Shown piece by piece: positions 1 through 8,838 of a DNA stretch of 64,000 nucleotides. The number at the start of each line of letters is the position of its first letter. Within the stretch, counting starts at the first letter, position 1. The notes below the pieces were generated by a model that was not told the origin of the DNA, did not search any database, and saw only the letters and a program-made list of their open reading frames with translations. Position numbers and translations under genes: made by a program. Origin of the DNA: Microbacterium jejuense (GTDB lineage: Bacteria > Actinomycetota > Actinomycetes > Actinomycetales > Microbacteriaceae); contig NZ_JAEUAW010000005.1 in assembly GCF_019511665.1 (NCBI RefSeq), positions 186,001 through 250,000 of the forward strand. Direction: 5' to 3'.

Positions 1-292
1 CCCGCACCGCGTCGGCGCCGAGGGCGTCGACGAGGCCGCGGACCAGGTCGGTGATCGCGGTCAGCGGAGCGGGACCCGAGCCGGAGTCGACGCAGGCGCC
101 GTGCAGCACGGTCCATTCGTCGAGCCCGTCCGCGAAGTCTCGCAGCAGGCGGGTCTTGCCCATACCGGCGTCGCCCGATACCACGACCGTGCGTCCGGTG
201 CCGCCGACGGCGGCGAGCTCCTCACGCAGCGCATCGAGGTCGGCATGACGCCCGACCAGCGGAACCCTGCCGACCCGCATAGCGTCCATCAT
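1..292 (-). CDS. Partial AAA/LAL-type regulator, N-terminus only
   Basis: The frame runs off the left edge, leaving about 97 residues. They start MMDAMRVGRVPLVGR and carry a Walker A loop, GDAGMGKTR, at residues 40-48, followed by LLRDFA. This is the NTP-binding module found at the N-terminus of MalT/LAL-type LuxR activators and of some other AAA signalling ATPases. A full member would be a large cytoplasmic regulator with a C-terminal DNA-binding domain, none of which is in view, so the exact subfamily is inferred. ATG codons at 292, 289 and 280 are all possible starts; a G-rich stretch before 292 is the only Shine-Dalgarno candidate. It lies downstream of the small membrane protein at 354-752 on the same strand, with no overlap. 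Confidence 0.7.
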   Translation of the reverse strand, partial: MMDAMRVGRVPLVGRHADLDALREELAAVGGTGRTVVVSGDAGMGKTRLLRDFADGLDEWTVLHGACVDSGSGPAPLTAITDLVRGLVDALGADAVR

Positions 293-353
293 CCCACCCC
301 GGCCGGCGTCCGAGACGCCCGGGCGGATCGGGCGGAATCCCTACTCGGCGGCG

Positions 354-752
354 TCAGTCCCGACGCTGCTGCGCCTGGTTCTTGATGAAGATCGGGGGGA
401 GCAGCCACGAGGCGAGCGCCGTCACGAGCCACACGATGAGTGTGCCGATGATCCAGGCGACAGGACCGTCGATGCCGATGCCGGCGGCCGGGATCAGCAC
501 CGCGATCAGCAGGGCCACGAACGTCGAGAGGAGCCCGATGCCGCCGATCAGCGCGTTCGCGTGGCGCCGCGTGATCTTCAGCAGCCACGGAGCGAGGATG
601 CTCTGCAGCAGCGCGAAGATCACCACCGCCAGCAGAATGCCCCACCAGTCGTTCCAGTGCAGGTAGAAGCCGGGCAAGAGCAGGTCGGCCGCGATGAGCC
701 CGAGCGCGGCCGACACGAGGAAGATCAGCGCGCGGATGAGGAGCGTGAGCAC
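354..752 (-). CDS. Small four-helix membrane protein, phage-holin-4_2-like
   Basis: The 132-residue protein is almost entirely hydrophobic, with four predicted membrane segments at about 4-26, 37-58, 68-92 and 97-119, and a charged tail ending KNQAQQRRD. The layout matches the YvlD/PF04020 phage_holin_4_2 group of bacterial membrane proteins, a name given by similarity and not a demonstrated lysis role. The start is a GTG at 752. A TAGGCT box ends 6 nt before it, so the mRNA is probably leaderless and the start is well supported. There are no phage genes nearby. The function is unknown. Confidence 0.75.
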   Translation of the reverse strand: MLTLLIRALIFLVSAALGLIAADLLLPGFYLHWNDWWGILLAVVIFALLQSILAPWLLKITRRHANALIGGIGLLSTFVALLIAVLIPAAGIGIDGPVAWIIGTLIVWLVTALASWLLPPIFIKNQAQQRRD

Positions 753-790
753 GCTCGAAGCCTAGCGCCGGGGCATCCACACCCCCGGGT

Positions 791-847
791 TGACTTGGCG
801 TATATGCACACGACACGCCTGGCGTGTCGTACATATACGCCAAGTCA
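791..847. repeat. Long palindrome, family A copy 1
   Basis: Two arms beginning TGACTTGGCGTATATG on opposite strands (791-819 and 821-847) pair almost perfectly, with only 2 extra bases in the left arm and a 1-nt centre. The centre of each arm contains the AT-rich step CGTATATG, unusual in this GC-rich region. It follows the 3' end of the DUF559 gene and precedes the membrane protein gene. A nearly identical palindrome lies at 1969-2028, on the other side of the DUF559 gene. There is no T-tract, so a simple intrinsic terminator is not the whole explanation. Confidence 0.95.
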
Positions 848-887
848 CGGGGAGCCACGTTCCCGCTGAAAGGGTGACAGGGGTGGG

Positions 888-1844
888 TCAGGCTCGCTCG
901 TGCAGTGCTTGCCGGGCGAGGCCGATGAGGATATGAGGCTCGACGAAGACCATTCGTGCCGTGACCCTGATCACTCTCCAGCCGGACCGGGCGAGCGCCT
1001 CGTGCTTCTCGAGGTCGCGGTACCACTGGTCCTTCTCAGTACGGTGGTGGTCGCCCTCGTATTCGAAGGCGATCTTCAGCAGGCGGTAAGCGAGGTCGAC
1101 GCAGCCGATGAACTCACCCGAGTCGTCGTACACATCGACGTCGGTCTCGGGCTCCGGCAAGCCGGCGTCCACGATCGTCAAGCGCGTCCATGTCTCCGGT
1201 CTCGAAGCGACTCCGCCTCGGGCGCGGGTCAAGGCCTCTCGTTGAGCGACGACGCCACGACGCTTCGGCAGGAGTGCCGAGCGCATCTCGGCCACCGTCC
1301 CGAGCGCCGGTGCGACGATCCGGCCCTTCGGCCCAGGCACGCGGTCGACGCGGACGACCGAATCCGCCGCAGCGACGAGATCGTAGGGATGCGGCAGCAC
1401 GGCACCCAGCAGGGCCCATGTCACCGCGGCAGAGGTCACGCGGAGACCCTGCTCCTCCCGGGTCGTGATCGTCACACCTCGCGTCGCAAGCTGGTGCCCG
1501 CGCACGCCCTTGCCCCGAGGTCCCCGATGCGGTGGGAGCACCGCCACATGGATCTCGTCGTCGGGAAGCAGCGGCAGCGGAATTCCCCACAGCACCGCGG
1601 CCGTCGTGTGCGAGAAGAACTCGTGAGACGCCATGTAGGTGTGGAACTGCAGCGCCTTGCGCCTGATGGCGATGCGTTGCTGCTCAGCGCGCGCGGCGTC
1701 GTCAGCGCCGACATGGGCACCAGCGGATCGCAGGCCGTGGAAGGGCCGATCCAAGAAGTCGGCATCGATGTCGCGGCGCGTGAACCCTGCACGCCGTGCA
1801 CCGCCGGTGGTGAAGGCGGGCTCAGGATCGAAGTAGTCGCCCAT
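888..1844 (-). CDS. DUF559/Vsr-like endonuclease-domain protein
   Basis: The protein has about 318 residues. The C-terminal third (about residues 205-310) reads as a PD-(D/E)XK-like nuclease core of the DUF559/Vsr group: CVDLAYRLLKIAFEYEGDHH supplies the acidic residues, followed by a basic helix and GWRVIRVTARMVF. The N-terminal part, with FTTGGARRAGFTRRDID, resembles the winged-helix-like region of AbiEi-type proteins that often precedes this domain in Actinobacteria. I place the start at the ATG at 1844 because family similarity begins there; a GTG at 1892 would add 16 residues and neither has a clear ribosome site. The gene is bracketed on both sides by family A palindromes. Whether it is a repair nuclease, a toxin/antitoxin relative or part of a mobile unit cannot be told from sequence. 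Confidence 0.75.
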   Translation of the reverse strand: MGDYFDPEPAFTTGGARRAGFTRRDIDADFLDRPFHGLRSAGAHVGADDAARAEQQRIAIRRKALQFHTYMASHEFFSHTTAAVLWGIPLPLLPDDEIHVAVLPPHRGPRGKGVRGHQLATRGVTITTREEQGLRVTSAAVTWALLGAVLPHPYDLVAAADSVVRVDRVPGPKGRIVAPALGTVAEMRSALLPKRRGVVAQREALTRARGGVASRPETWTRLTIVDAGLPEPETDVDVYDDSGEFIGCVDLAYRLLKIAFEYEGDHHRTEKDQWYRDLEKHEALARSGWRVIRVTARMVFVEPHILIGLARQALHERA

Positions 1845-1968
1845 GCACCCGAGGTTCGCACAACCACGGGAGACGCCCGACGATCCATCCACAGGCCTGG
1901 TACGGCATCCCCCGCCCCCGGCGAGCGATGCGGACCCCTGACACCATGGGCGTCCCGCCTCGGCGACG

Positions 1969-2028
1969 GTGACTTGGCGTATATGTACGCGACACGCGGG
2001 CGTGTCGCGTACATATACGCCAAGTCAC
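1969..2028. repeat. Long perfect palindrome, family A copy 2
   Basis: Arms 1969-1997 and 2000-2028 are perfect 29-nt reverse complements around a 2-nt centre (GG). The arm begins GTGACTTGGCGTATATGTAC and differs from the copy at 791-847 by only a few bases near the centre. It lies after the 3' end of prfA and before the 5' end of the DUF559 gene. Both copies are followed on the right by CACGGG. It could be a terminator-like or REP-like element. Confidence 0.97.
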
Positions 2029-2086
2029 GGGATGGGCACGGGGGCGCCGGACCCGCGCAACGCGTGCGACCGCGAGGGACGCGGGG

Positions 2087-3166
2087 TCAGTCGTCGGAGC
2101 CGAGGGCGGCCAGCCGGGCCTCTTCGTCGGCCTGGATCGCCGACTCGATGATCGGGTCGAGCGCCCCGTCCATCACCTGGTCGAGGTTGTACGCCTTGTA
2201 GCCCGTGCGATGGTCGGCGATGCGGTTCTCGGGGAAGTTGTACGTGCGGATGCGCTCGGAGCGGTCCATGCCGCGGATCTGCGACCGGCGGGCGTCGGAG
2301 GCCGCGGCATCCAGCTCCTCCTGCTGCTTCGCGAGCAGACGCGCGCGCAGCACGCGCATGCCGGCCTCACGGTTCTGCAGCTGCGACTTCTCGTTCTGCA
2401 TCGACACGACGATGCCGGTCGGAACGTGCGTGATGCGCACCGCCGAGTCCGTCGTGTTCACGGACTGGCCGCCGGGACCCGACGAGCGGAAGACGTCGAT
2501 CTTCAGGTCGTTCGGGTCGATGTGGATCTCTTCGGGCTCGTCGACCTCGGGGAACACCAGCACCCCGGTGGTCGACGTGTGGATGCGCCCCTGCGACTCG
2601 GTCGCCGGCACGCGCTGCACGCGATGCACGCCGCCCTCGTATTTCAGGTGCGCCCACACGCCCTGCGCGGGGTCGGAGGACGACCCCTTGATCGCGACCT
2701 GGACGTCCTTGTACCCGCCGAGGTCGGACTCGTTGCGCTCGAGCAGCTCGGTCTTCCAGCCCTTGGACGCCGCGTACTGCAGGTACATGCGCAGCAGGTC
2801 GGCGGCGAACAGCGCCGACTCGGCGCCGCCCTCGCCCTGCTTGATCTCCATGATCACGTCGCGCGCGTCGTCGGGGTCGCGCGGGATCAGCAGGCGCCGC
2901 AGCCTCTCCTGCGCCTCCGCGAGTCCGGCCTCGAGGGCCGGGATCTCGTCGGCGAAGGCGTCGTCCTCGCGCGCGAGTTCGCGGGCGGCATCCAGATCGT
3001 CGGATGCCGCCACCCAGTCCTCATGGGCCTTCACGATGCGCGACAGTTCGGCGTACCGCCGGTTGACGCGCTTCGCACGCGCCGCGTCGGCGTGCACCGC
3101 GGGGTCCGAGAGCTCCTCCTGGACCGCGCGGTGCTCGTCGATCAGCCCCTTGACTGACTCGAACAT
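2087..3166 (-). CDS. prfA: Peptide chain release factor 1
   Basis: This 359-residue cytoplasmic protein releases finished peptides at UAA and UAG codons. It has the expected bacterial RF1 length and two diagnostic motifs: the PAT codon-recognition motif in [11 protein letters not shown] near residue 187, and the GGQ peptidyl-tRNA hydrolysis motif in [16 protein letters not shown] near residue 232. It begins 6 nt after the rho stop codon and so is almost certainly in the same transcript. In many Actinobacteria prmC, which methylates the GGQ glutamine, follows prfA. Here the next features are a palindrome and the DUF559 gene, so prmC must lie elsewhere or this site is rearranged. Confidence 0.98.
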   Translation of the reverse strand: MFESVKGLIDEHRAVQEELSDPAVHADAARAKRVNRRYAELSRIVKAHEDWVAASDDLDAARELAREDDAFADEIPALEAGLAEAQERLRRLLIPRDPDDARDVIMEIKQGEGGAESALFAADLLRMYLQYAASKGWKTELLERNESDLGGYKDVQVAIKGSSSDPAQGVWAHLKYEGGVHRVQRVPATESQGRIHTSTTGVLVFPEVDEPEEIHIDPNDLKIDVFRSSGPGGQSVNTTDSAVRITHVPTGIVVSMQNEKSQLQNREAGMRVLRARLLAKQQEELDAAASDARRSQIRGMDRSERIRTYNFPENRIADHRTGYKAYNLDQVMDGALDPIIESAIQADEEARLAALGSDD

Positions 3167-3172
3167 CGAGCG

Positions 3173-5269
3173 TCAGCGGATGCTGTTGTCGTGCGCGTGG
3201 CTGTGGCCACCGCCGTGGCCGTTGCCGGCACCGGGGATCGACTTCATCTGCATGGTCTGCATCTGCACCAGGAACTCGACGTTGGACTGCGTCTCCTTCA
3301 GCTTGCCGAGCACGACCTCGAGGGCCTGCTGCGGGTCGAGTCCCGCCAGCGCGCGCCGGAGCTTCCAGGTGATCTTGACCTCGTCGGGCGACAGCAGCAT
3401 CTCTTCGCGACGCGTGCTCGACGCGTTGACGTCGACGGCCGGGAAGATGCGCTTGTCGGCGAGCTGGCGGTTCAGGCGCAGCTCGCTGTTGCCGGTGCCC
3501 TTGAACTCCTCGAAGATCACGTCGTCCATCTTGGAGCCGGTCTCGACGAGCGCGGTCGCGAGGATCGTGAGCGATCCGCCGTTCTCGATGTTGCGCGCGG
3601 CGCCGAAGAAGCGCTTGGGCGGGTACAGCGCCGACGCGTCGACGCCGCCGGTGAGCACGCGGCCCGAGGTCGGCGCCGAGATGTTGTACGCACGGCCGAG
3701 GCGCGTGATCGAGTCGAGCAGCACGACGACGTCGCGGCCCAGCTCGACGAGGCGCTTGGCACGCTCGATGGCGAGCTCGGCGACCGTCGTGTGGTCCTCG
3801 GCGGGACGATCGAAGGTCGAGGCGATGACCTCGCCCTTCACCGTGCGCTGCATGTCGGTGACCTCTTCGGGGCGCTCGTCGACGAGCACGACCATGAGGT
3901 GCACCTCGGGGTTGTTGATCGCGATGGCGTTGGCGATCTGCTGCAGCACGATCGTCTTGCCCGCCTTCGGGGGCGCGACGATGAGGCCGCGCTGGCCCTT
4001 GCCGATCGGGGCCACGAGGTCGATGATGCGCTGTGTCAGCTTCTCGGGCGCGGTCTCCAGGCGCAGGCGCTCCTGCGGGTAGAGCGGCGTGAGCTTGCCG
4101 AACTCGACGCGGGTCGCCGCGTCGTCGACCGACAGGCCGTTGATCGCGTCGACCTTGACCAGCGCGTTGTACTTCTGGCGGCTGGACTGCTCGCCCTCGC
4201 GCGGCTGCTTGATCGCGCCGACGACGGCGTCGCCCTTGCGCAGGTTGTACTTCTTGACCTGGCCGAGCGAGACGTAGACGTCGCTCGGACCGGGCAGGTA
4301 GCCCGACGTGCGCACGAACGCGTAGTTGTCGAGCACGTCGAGGATGCCCGCGATCGGGATGAGGACGTCGTCCTCGCCGATCTCGGTCTCGAACTCGTCG
4401 CCGACGGGCTGGGCGCCGCGGCGCTTGTTGCGCTGACGGCCGCGGCCGTTGCCCTGGCCCTGCTGCTCGTCGGCGGCGTCGGTCTTGTCGGCCTTGGCCG
4501 GCTCGGCCGCGGGTGCCTCGGCAGGTGCGTTCTGCGCCTGGCCGTTCTGGCCGTTCTGCGCGTTCTGACCGCGGTTGCGGCTGCGGCTACGGCTGCGGCT
4601 CCGGCTGCGCGACGGGGTCTCGCCCTCGCCCTCGGCGGGCGCCTCGGCGGTCTCACCGTCGGTGGTCGCGTCGCCCTCGGCGGGCGCCGCGGCTGCGGTG
4701 TCGGTGGATGCCTCGGCCTCGGCCTCAGCGGGTGCGGTGACGTCTTCGGCAGCCGGGGCGCTCTCCTCGGCGGGCGCGGCCTCGGCGGCGGGGGCCCCCT
4801 CGGTGGCGGGCGTCTCGGCGGGCGCGGCCTCGACCGCAGCGGCGGGTGCCTCCTCGGCCGGCGCGGCGTCGGCGGCGGCGCTCTTCGCCCGGCGCGGCGC
4901 GCGCTTGCGCGGCGCCTTCGCCGGCGGCGCGGCCTCGACCGGAGCCGCGGCGGCCTCGGCCACGACCTCGGCGGCGACGGCCTCGACGACCGCCTCTTCG
5001 GCGACGGCCTCGGCCACGACGGCCTCGGCGACCGCTTCCTCTGCGGCCTCCTCGGCCTCAGGCGTGGGCTCGGCGACGGCCTCGGCCACCGCCTCTTCGG
5101 CGACGACCTCGGCGGCTTCCGCCTCGACGACGGCCGCCTCGGCGACGACGTCTGCGGCCTCGGCCTGGGCGACGAGGTCGCCCGTGCTGTCGACGCCCTC
5201 GGCGCCCTCGGGCGCCTCGGCGCGCTCGTCGGCCGAAGCGTCGGTGTGGATCTCGGAGATGGACTCCAC
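3173..5269 (-). CDS. rho: Transcription termination factor Rho with long N-terminal insertion
   Basis: This is the hexameric RNA helicase that terminates transcription. The protein has 698 residues, far longer than the roughly 420 of E. coli Rho. Residues from about 300 form the conserved core: an RNA-binding region with [20 protein letters not shown] near 313, a Walker A motif APPKAGKT near 431, and a Walker B motif [15 protein letters not shown] near 514. Residues 1-300 are low-complexity Ala/Glu repeats, then a run of alternating Arg-Ser (about 216-232) and an Asn/Gln-rich stretch. The tail [17 protein letters not shown] is histidine-rich. The start is GTG at 5269 with AAGGGAGAA upstream. 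prfA follows 6 nt later; thrB lies 191 nt upstream, so rho may have its own promoter. Confidence 0.97.
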   Translation of the reverse strand: MESISEIHTDASADERAEAPEGAEGVDSTGDLVAQAEAADVVAEAAVVEAEAAEVVAEEAVAEAVAEPTPEAEEAAEEAVAEAVVAEAVAEEAVVEAVAAEVVAEAAAAPVEAAPPAKAPRKRAPRRAKSAAADAAPAEEAPAAAVEAAPAETPATEGAPAAEAAPAEESAPAAEDVTAPAEAEAEASTDTAAAAPAEGDATTDGETAEAPAEGEGETPSRSRSRSRSRSRNRGQNAQNGQNGQAQNAPAEAPAAEPAKADKTDAADEQQGQGNGRGRQRNKRRGAQPVGDEFETEIGEDDVLIPIAGILDVLDNYAFVRTSGYLPGPSDVYVSLGQVKKYNLRKGDAVVGAIKQPREGEQSSRQKYNALVKVDAINGLSVDDAATRVEFGKLTPLYPQERLRLETAPEKLTQRIIDLVAPIGKGQRGLIVAPPKAGKTIVLQQIANAIAINNPEVHLMVVLVDERPEEVTDMQRTVKGEVIASTFDRPAEDHTTVAELAIERAKRLVELGRDVVVLLDSITRLGRAYNISAPTSGRVLTGGVDASALYPPKRFFGAARNIENGGSLTILATALVETGSKMDDVIFEEFKGTGNSELRLNRQLADKRIFPAVDVNASSTRREEMLLSPDEVKITWKLRRALAGLDPQQALEVVLGKLKETQSNVEFLVQMQTMQMKSIPGAGNGHGGGHSHAHDNSIR

Positions 5270-5460
5270 GAGTTCTCCCTTGTGATTACGAACGGTTGTG
5301 CACGATCGCGCGGCGCTGCTGGTGCAGCTGTCCGGCCATTCGGCAGGACTCAGGCCCCGCCGACGGGGTGAGGGACCGCGAGGGGTCTCAGCGGACGTCG
5401 GCAGGTCAGAATGCCGTGCGGTGGTTTCGCAGAATTGCGACGGAGGCCAGATTCACGGGT

Positions 5461-6408
5461 TTACGTGGAACCCTCCGCGTACTCCCTCACTGTACCACCC
5501 TTGAAGTCGACGGCGAGCATGAGCGCCTCCCACGGGGTGTCGACGGCGGCCGTCGCGAGCGCGGCAGCTTCGAGGCGACGCCCCGGTCCGTCGGCGAGCA
5601 CGAGCACGCTCGGCCCGGCCCCGGAGACCACCGCGGCGAACCCCTCGGCCCGCAGCGCGCGCACCAGCCTGTCGGTCTCGGGCATGGCGCTCGCCCGGTA
5701 GTTCTGGTGCAGCTTGTCCTCGGTCGCCGCCTGGAGCAGCTCGGGGCTCTGCGTGAGCGCCGCGATCAGCAGCGCAGACCGCGACACGTTGAACACGGCG
5801 TCCTCGCGCGGCACCTGCGTGGGCTGCAGGCTGCGGGCGAGCGCGGTCGACATCGTGAACTCGGGCACGAAGACGAGCGGAGAGACTCCGCGGTGCACCA
5901 GGAGCTTCTTGTGCTGCGGCCCGTCCTCGTCGACCCAGGCGATCGTCAGGCCGCCGAACAGCGCCGGCGCCACGTTGTCGGGGTGGCCCTCCAGCTCGGT
6001 CGCGAGCCGCAGCAGCGCATCCGAGCCGAACTCAACGTCGCCCTCGAGCAGGCCCTTCGCGGCCAGCAGACCCGACACCACCGCTGCGCCCGAAGACCCC
6101 AGGCCGCGCCCGTGCGGGATGACGTTGCGCGCGATGAGTCTGAGGCCCGGCATCCGTCGTCCCACGGATTCGTACGCGTACGCGATCGAGCGCACCACGA
6201 GGTGCGAGGCGTCGCGCGGGACGTCGGCCGCACCGGCGCCCTCGACCTCGATCTCGAGCTCCCCCTCGGGCAGGGCCGTCACGTCGAGCTCGTCGTACAC
6301 GCTCAGCGCGAGGCCGAGGGTGTCGAAGCCCGGCCCGAGGTTGGCACTCGTCGCGGGAACCCGCACCAGGACGCGGCGCCCCGGTGCGGGGACGACGGGT
6401 GCGTTCAC
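5461..6408 (-). CDS. thrB: Homoserine kinase
   Basis: The 315-residue enzyme phosphorylates homoserine to O-phosphohomoserine using ATP, the step before threonine synthase. It belongs to the GHMP kinase family: the N-terminal [18 protein letters not shown] and the ATP-binding loop [14 protein letters not shown] near residue 103 are characteristic. A third GHMP motif, [14 protein letters not shown], lies near residue 260. The start is the GTG at 6408, which overlaps the thrC stop codon as GTGA (4 nt), so translation is likely coupled. It is the last gene of the lysA-hom-thrC-thrB run. Confidence 0.97.
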   Translation of the reverse strand: MNAPVVPAPGRRVLVRVPATSANLGPGFDTLGLALSVYDELDVTALPEGELEIEVEGAGAADVPRDASHLVVRSIAYAYESVGRRMPGLRLIARNVIPHGRGLGSSGAAVVSGLLAAKGLLEGDVEFGSDALLRLATELEGHPDNVAPALFGGLTIAWVDEDGPQHKKLLVHRGVSPLVFVPEFTMSTALARSLQPTQVPREDAVFNVSRSALLIAALTQSPELLQAATEDKLHQNYRASAMPETDRLVRALRAEGFAAVVSGAGPSVLVLADGPGRRLEAAALATAAVDTPWEALMLAVDFKGGTVREYAEGST

Positions 6409-7493
6409 GCGGAGGCCGCCGCGGGGACGAGCTCGAGGACGGATGCCACCTCGGACGTGGTCGCGTCGACCACCGTCGGCTCGACCTGCGAGCCGTCGGC
6501 GTTGCGCAGCGCCCAGTGCGGGTCCTTGAGGCCGTGACCGGTGACGGTGAGCACGACGCGCGCGCCCTGCGGCACGACGCCGGCCTCGACGCGGTCGAGG
6601 AGGCCCGCGACCGAGATCGCCGACGCCGGCTCGACGAAGATGCCGACCTCGCTCGACAGGAGCTTCTGCGCCGCGAGGATGCGGTCGTCGTCGATGGCGC
6701 CGAAGTAGCCGTCGGTCGCCGCACGGGCGTCGATCGCGAGGTCCCACGACGCCGGGTTGCCGATGCGGATGGCGCTTGCGACGGTGTCGGGGTCCTTCAC
6801 GACCTCGCCGCGCACGAGCGGCGCGGAGCCTGCGGCCTGGAAGCCGAACATGCGCGGCACGCGGGTCGAGACCCCGGCCTGCGCCTCTTCGGTGTAGCCG
6901 CGCGTGTAGGCCGTGTAGTTGCCGGCGTTGCCGACCGGGATGAAGTGGAAGTCCGGCGCGTCGCCGAGCTGCTCGACGATCTCGTAGGCCGCCGTCTTCT
7001 GCCCGTCGATGCGGTCGGGGTTGACCGAGTTGACGAGGTGCACGGGGTAGTTGTCGGCGAGCTCGCGCGCGATCTCGAGGCAGTCGTCGAAGTTGCCGCG
7101 GATCTGGATCAGGCGGCCGTTGTGGGCGACGGCCTGGCTGAGCTTGCCCATCGCGATCTTGCCCTCGGGCACGAGCACGGCGGCGGTGATGCCGGCGTGC
7201 GCCGCGTAGGCGGCGGCCGAGGCGGACGTGTTGCCCGTCGACGCGCAGATGACAGCCTTCGCGCCGTGGTCGATCGCGCGCGAGACGGCGACGGTCATGC
7301 CGCGGTCCTTGAACGACCCGGTCGGGTTCATGCCCTCGAACTTCACCCACACGTCGGTGCCGGTACGGCGCGACAGCGCCGGCGCCGGGAGCAGCGGTGT
7401 GCCGCCCTCGCCCAGCGTGACGACGGTCGAGGCGTCGGTGACACCCAGCCGGTCTGCGTATTCGCGGAGGACTCCGCGCCAAACATGAGCCAT
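6405..7493 (-). CDS. thrC: Threonine synthase
   Basis: The 362-residue PLP enzyme converts O-phosphohomoserine to threonine. The PLP lysine lies in [11 protein letters not shown] near residue 61, with the phosphate-binding region [14 protein letters not shown] and the glycine-rich [11 protein letters not shown] further on. The ATG at 7493 is chosen because AAAGGGAG stands just upstream and the sequence [18 protein letters not shown] starts like other threonine synthases; the open frame continues upstream, but only through the end of hom. hom ends 31 nt upstream and thrB overlaps by 4 nt. Confidence 0.97.
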   Translation of the reverse strand: MAHVWRGVLREYADRLGVTDASTVVTLGEGGTPLLPAPALSRRTGTDVWVKFEGMNPTGSFKDRGMTVAVSRAIDHGAKAVICASTGNTSASAAAYAAHAGITAAVLVPEGKIAMGKLSQAVAHNGRLIQIRGNFDDCLEIARELADNYPVHLVNSVNPDRIDGQKTAAYEIVEQLGDAPDFHFIPVGNAGNYTAYTRGYTEEAQAGVSTRVPRMFGFQAAGSAPLVRGEVVKDPDTVASAIRIGNPASWDLAIDARAATDGYFGAIDDDRILAAQKLLSSEVGIFVEPASAISVAGLLDRVEAGVVPQGARVVLTVTGHGLKDPHWALRNADGSQVEPTVVDATTSEVASVLELVPAAASA

Positions 7494-7524
7494 GTCGCTC
7501 CCTTTCACACCCTCACTGATGAGT

Positions 7525-8838
7525 TCAATCGCCTTCGACCCGGAGCACCGAGACGACGCGTTCCACGACCCCGCTGGCGGCGAGCCGCTCGACGGTGTCG
7601 CTGAGATCCTGTTCGACCGCCTTGTGCGTGCCGATGACGAGGCGGGCCACGCCCGGCTCGCCGTTGCCTGCCGAGACGACCGTCTGCTCGACCGTCGCGA
7701 TCGAGACACGGCCGTCGCTCAGCGTGCTCGCGACCGTCGCGAGCACGCCGGGCTGGTCGTCGACCTCGAGCGTGATCTGGTAGCGCGTCGTGACGCGCCC
7801 GATCGGCACGATCGGCAGGTTCGCGAGCGTCGACTCGCCCACGCCCACGCCGCCGGCGATGTGGCGGCGTGCGGCCGAGACGACATCGCCCAGCACAGCC
7901 GACGCCGTCTGCACGCCGCCGGCACCAGCGCCGTAGAACATCAGGTTGCCGGCGGCCTCGGCCTGCACGAAGACCGCGTTGTTGGCGCCGTGGACGCTTG
8001 CAAGCGGGTGCTTGCGGTCCACGAGGGCCGGGTAGACGCGCACCGAGATGGATTCGCCGGATGCCTCGACCAGACGCTCGCACACGGCGAGCAGCTTGAT
8101 GACGTACCCGGCGTGGCGTGCGGCATCCATCATCGACTTGTCGATCGAGGTGATGCCCTCGCGGTGCACCGCCTCCAGCGGCACCGTGGTGTGGAACGCC
8201 AGGCTCGCGAGGATCGCCGCCTTCTGCGCGGCGTCGTACCCCTCGACATCGGCGGTCGGGTCGGCCTCGGCGTAGCCCAGGCGCTGCGCGTCGGCCAGCA
8301 CGTCGGAGAACTCCGCGCCCTCGGTGTCCATGCGGTCGAGGATGTAGTTCGTCGTGCCGTTGACGATGCCCATGATGCGCTGCACGCGGTCGCCCGCGAG
8401 CGAGTCGCGCAGCGGGCGGATGATCGGGATCGCACCGGCCGCGGCTGCCTCGTAGTAGACCTCGGCGCCCACCTGGTCGGCCGCGTCGAAGATCTCGGGG
8501 CCGTGCGTCGCCAGCAGGGCCTTGTTGGCCGTCACGATGTCGGCGCCCGAGTTGATCGCGTGCAGCAGGTAGGCGCGCGCGGGCTCGATGCCGCCCATGA
8601 GCTCGATCACGATGTCGGAGCCCACGATGAGCGACTCGGCGTCGGTCGTGAACAGCTCGCGCGGCAGGTCGACGTCACGCTTGGCGTCGACGTCGCGCAC
8701 CGCGATGCCGGCGAGCTCCAGCCGTGCGCCCGCGCGGTCCGCGAGCTCGTCGGCGTGCTGGCGCAGCAGCGCTGCGACCTGCGAGCCGACGGCTCCGGCT
8801 CCCAGCAGCGCGACACGGAGGCGGCGGTAGTCGGTCAT
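7525..8838 (-). CDS. hom: Homoserine dehydrogenase
   Basis: The 437-residue enzyme reduces aspartate semialdehyde to homoserine with NAD(P)H, the branch point to threonine and methionine. The N-terminus has a Rossmann motif, [11 protein letters not shown]; the catalytic domain has [12 protein letters not shown] near residue 105 and [16 protein letters not shown]-terminal ACT domain begins near residue 355 ([17 protein letters not shown]), the usual site for threonine feedback in this family. The ATG at 8838 overlaps the lysA stop as ATGA. Homoserine made here feeds thrB and, elsewhere in this window, metX. Confidence 0.98.
   Translation of the reverse strand: MTDYRRLRVALLGAGAVGSQVAALLRQHADELADRAGARLELAGIAVRDVDAKRDVDLPRELFTTDAESLIVGSDIVIELMGGIEPARAYLLHAINSGADIVTANKALLATHGPEIFDAADQVGAEVYYEAAAAGAIPIIRPLRDSLAGDRVQRIMGIVNGTTNYILDRMDTEGAEFSDVLADAQRLGYAEADPTADVEGYDAAQKAAILASLAFHTTVPLEAVHREGITSIDKSMMDAARHAGYVIKLLAVCERLVEASGESISVRVYPALVDRKHPLASVHGANNAVFVQAEAAGNLMFYGAGAGGVQTASAVLGDVVSAARRHIAGGVGVGESTLANLPIVPIGRVTTRYQITLEVDDQPGVLATVASTLSDGRVSIATVEQTVVSAGNGEPGVARLVIGTHKAVEQDLSDTVERLAASGVVERVVSVLRVEGD

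Noticed and set aside
354..752. The holin-like protein as evidence of a prophage
   Set aside because: No other phage gene is near, and the family is widespread in bacterial chromosomes.
3191..5371. A 726-codon open frame antisense to rho
   Set aside because: In GC-rich DNA the antisense of an Ala/Glu-rich gene stays open by chance. Its translation is low-complexity and has no ribosome site or domain.
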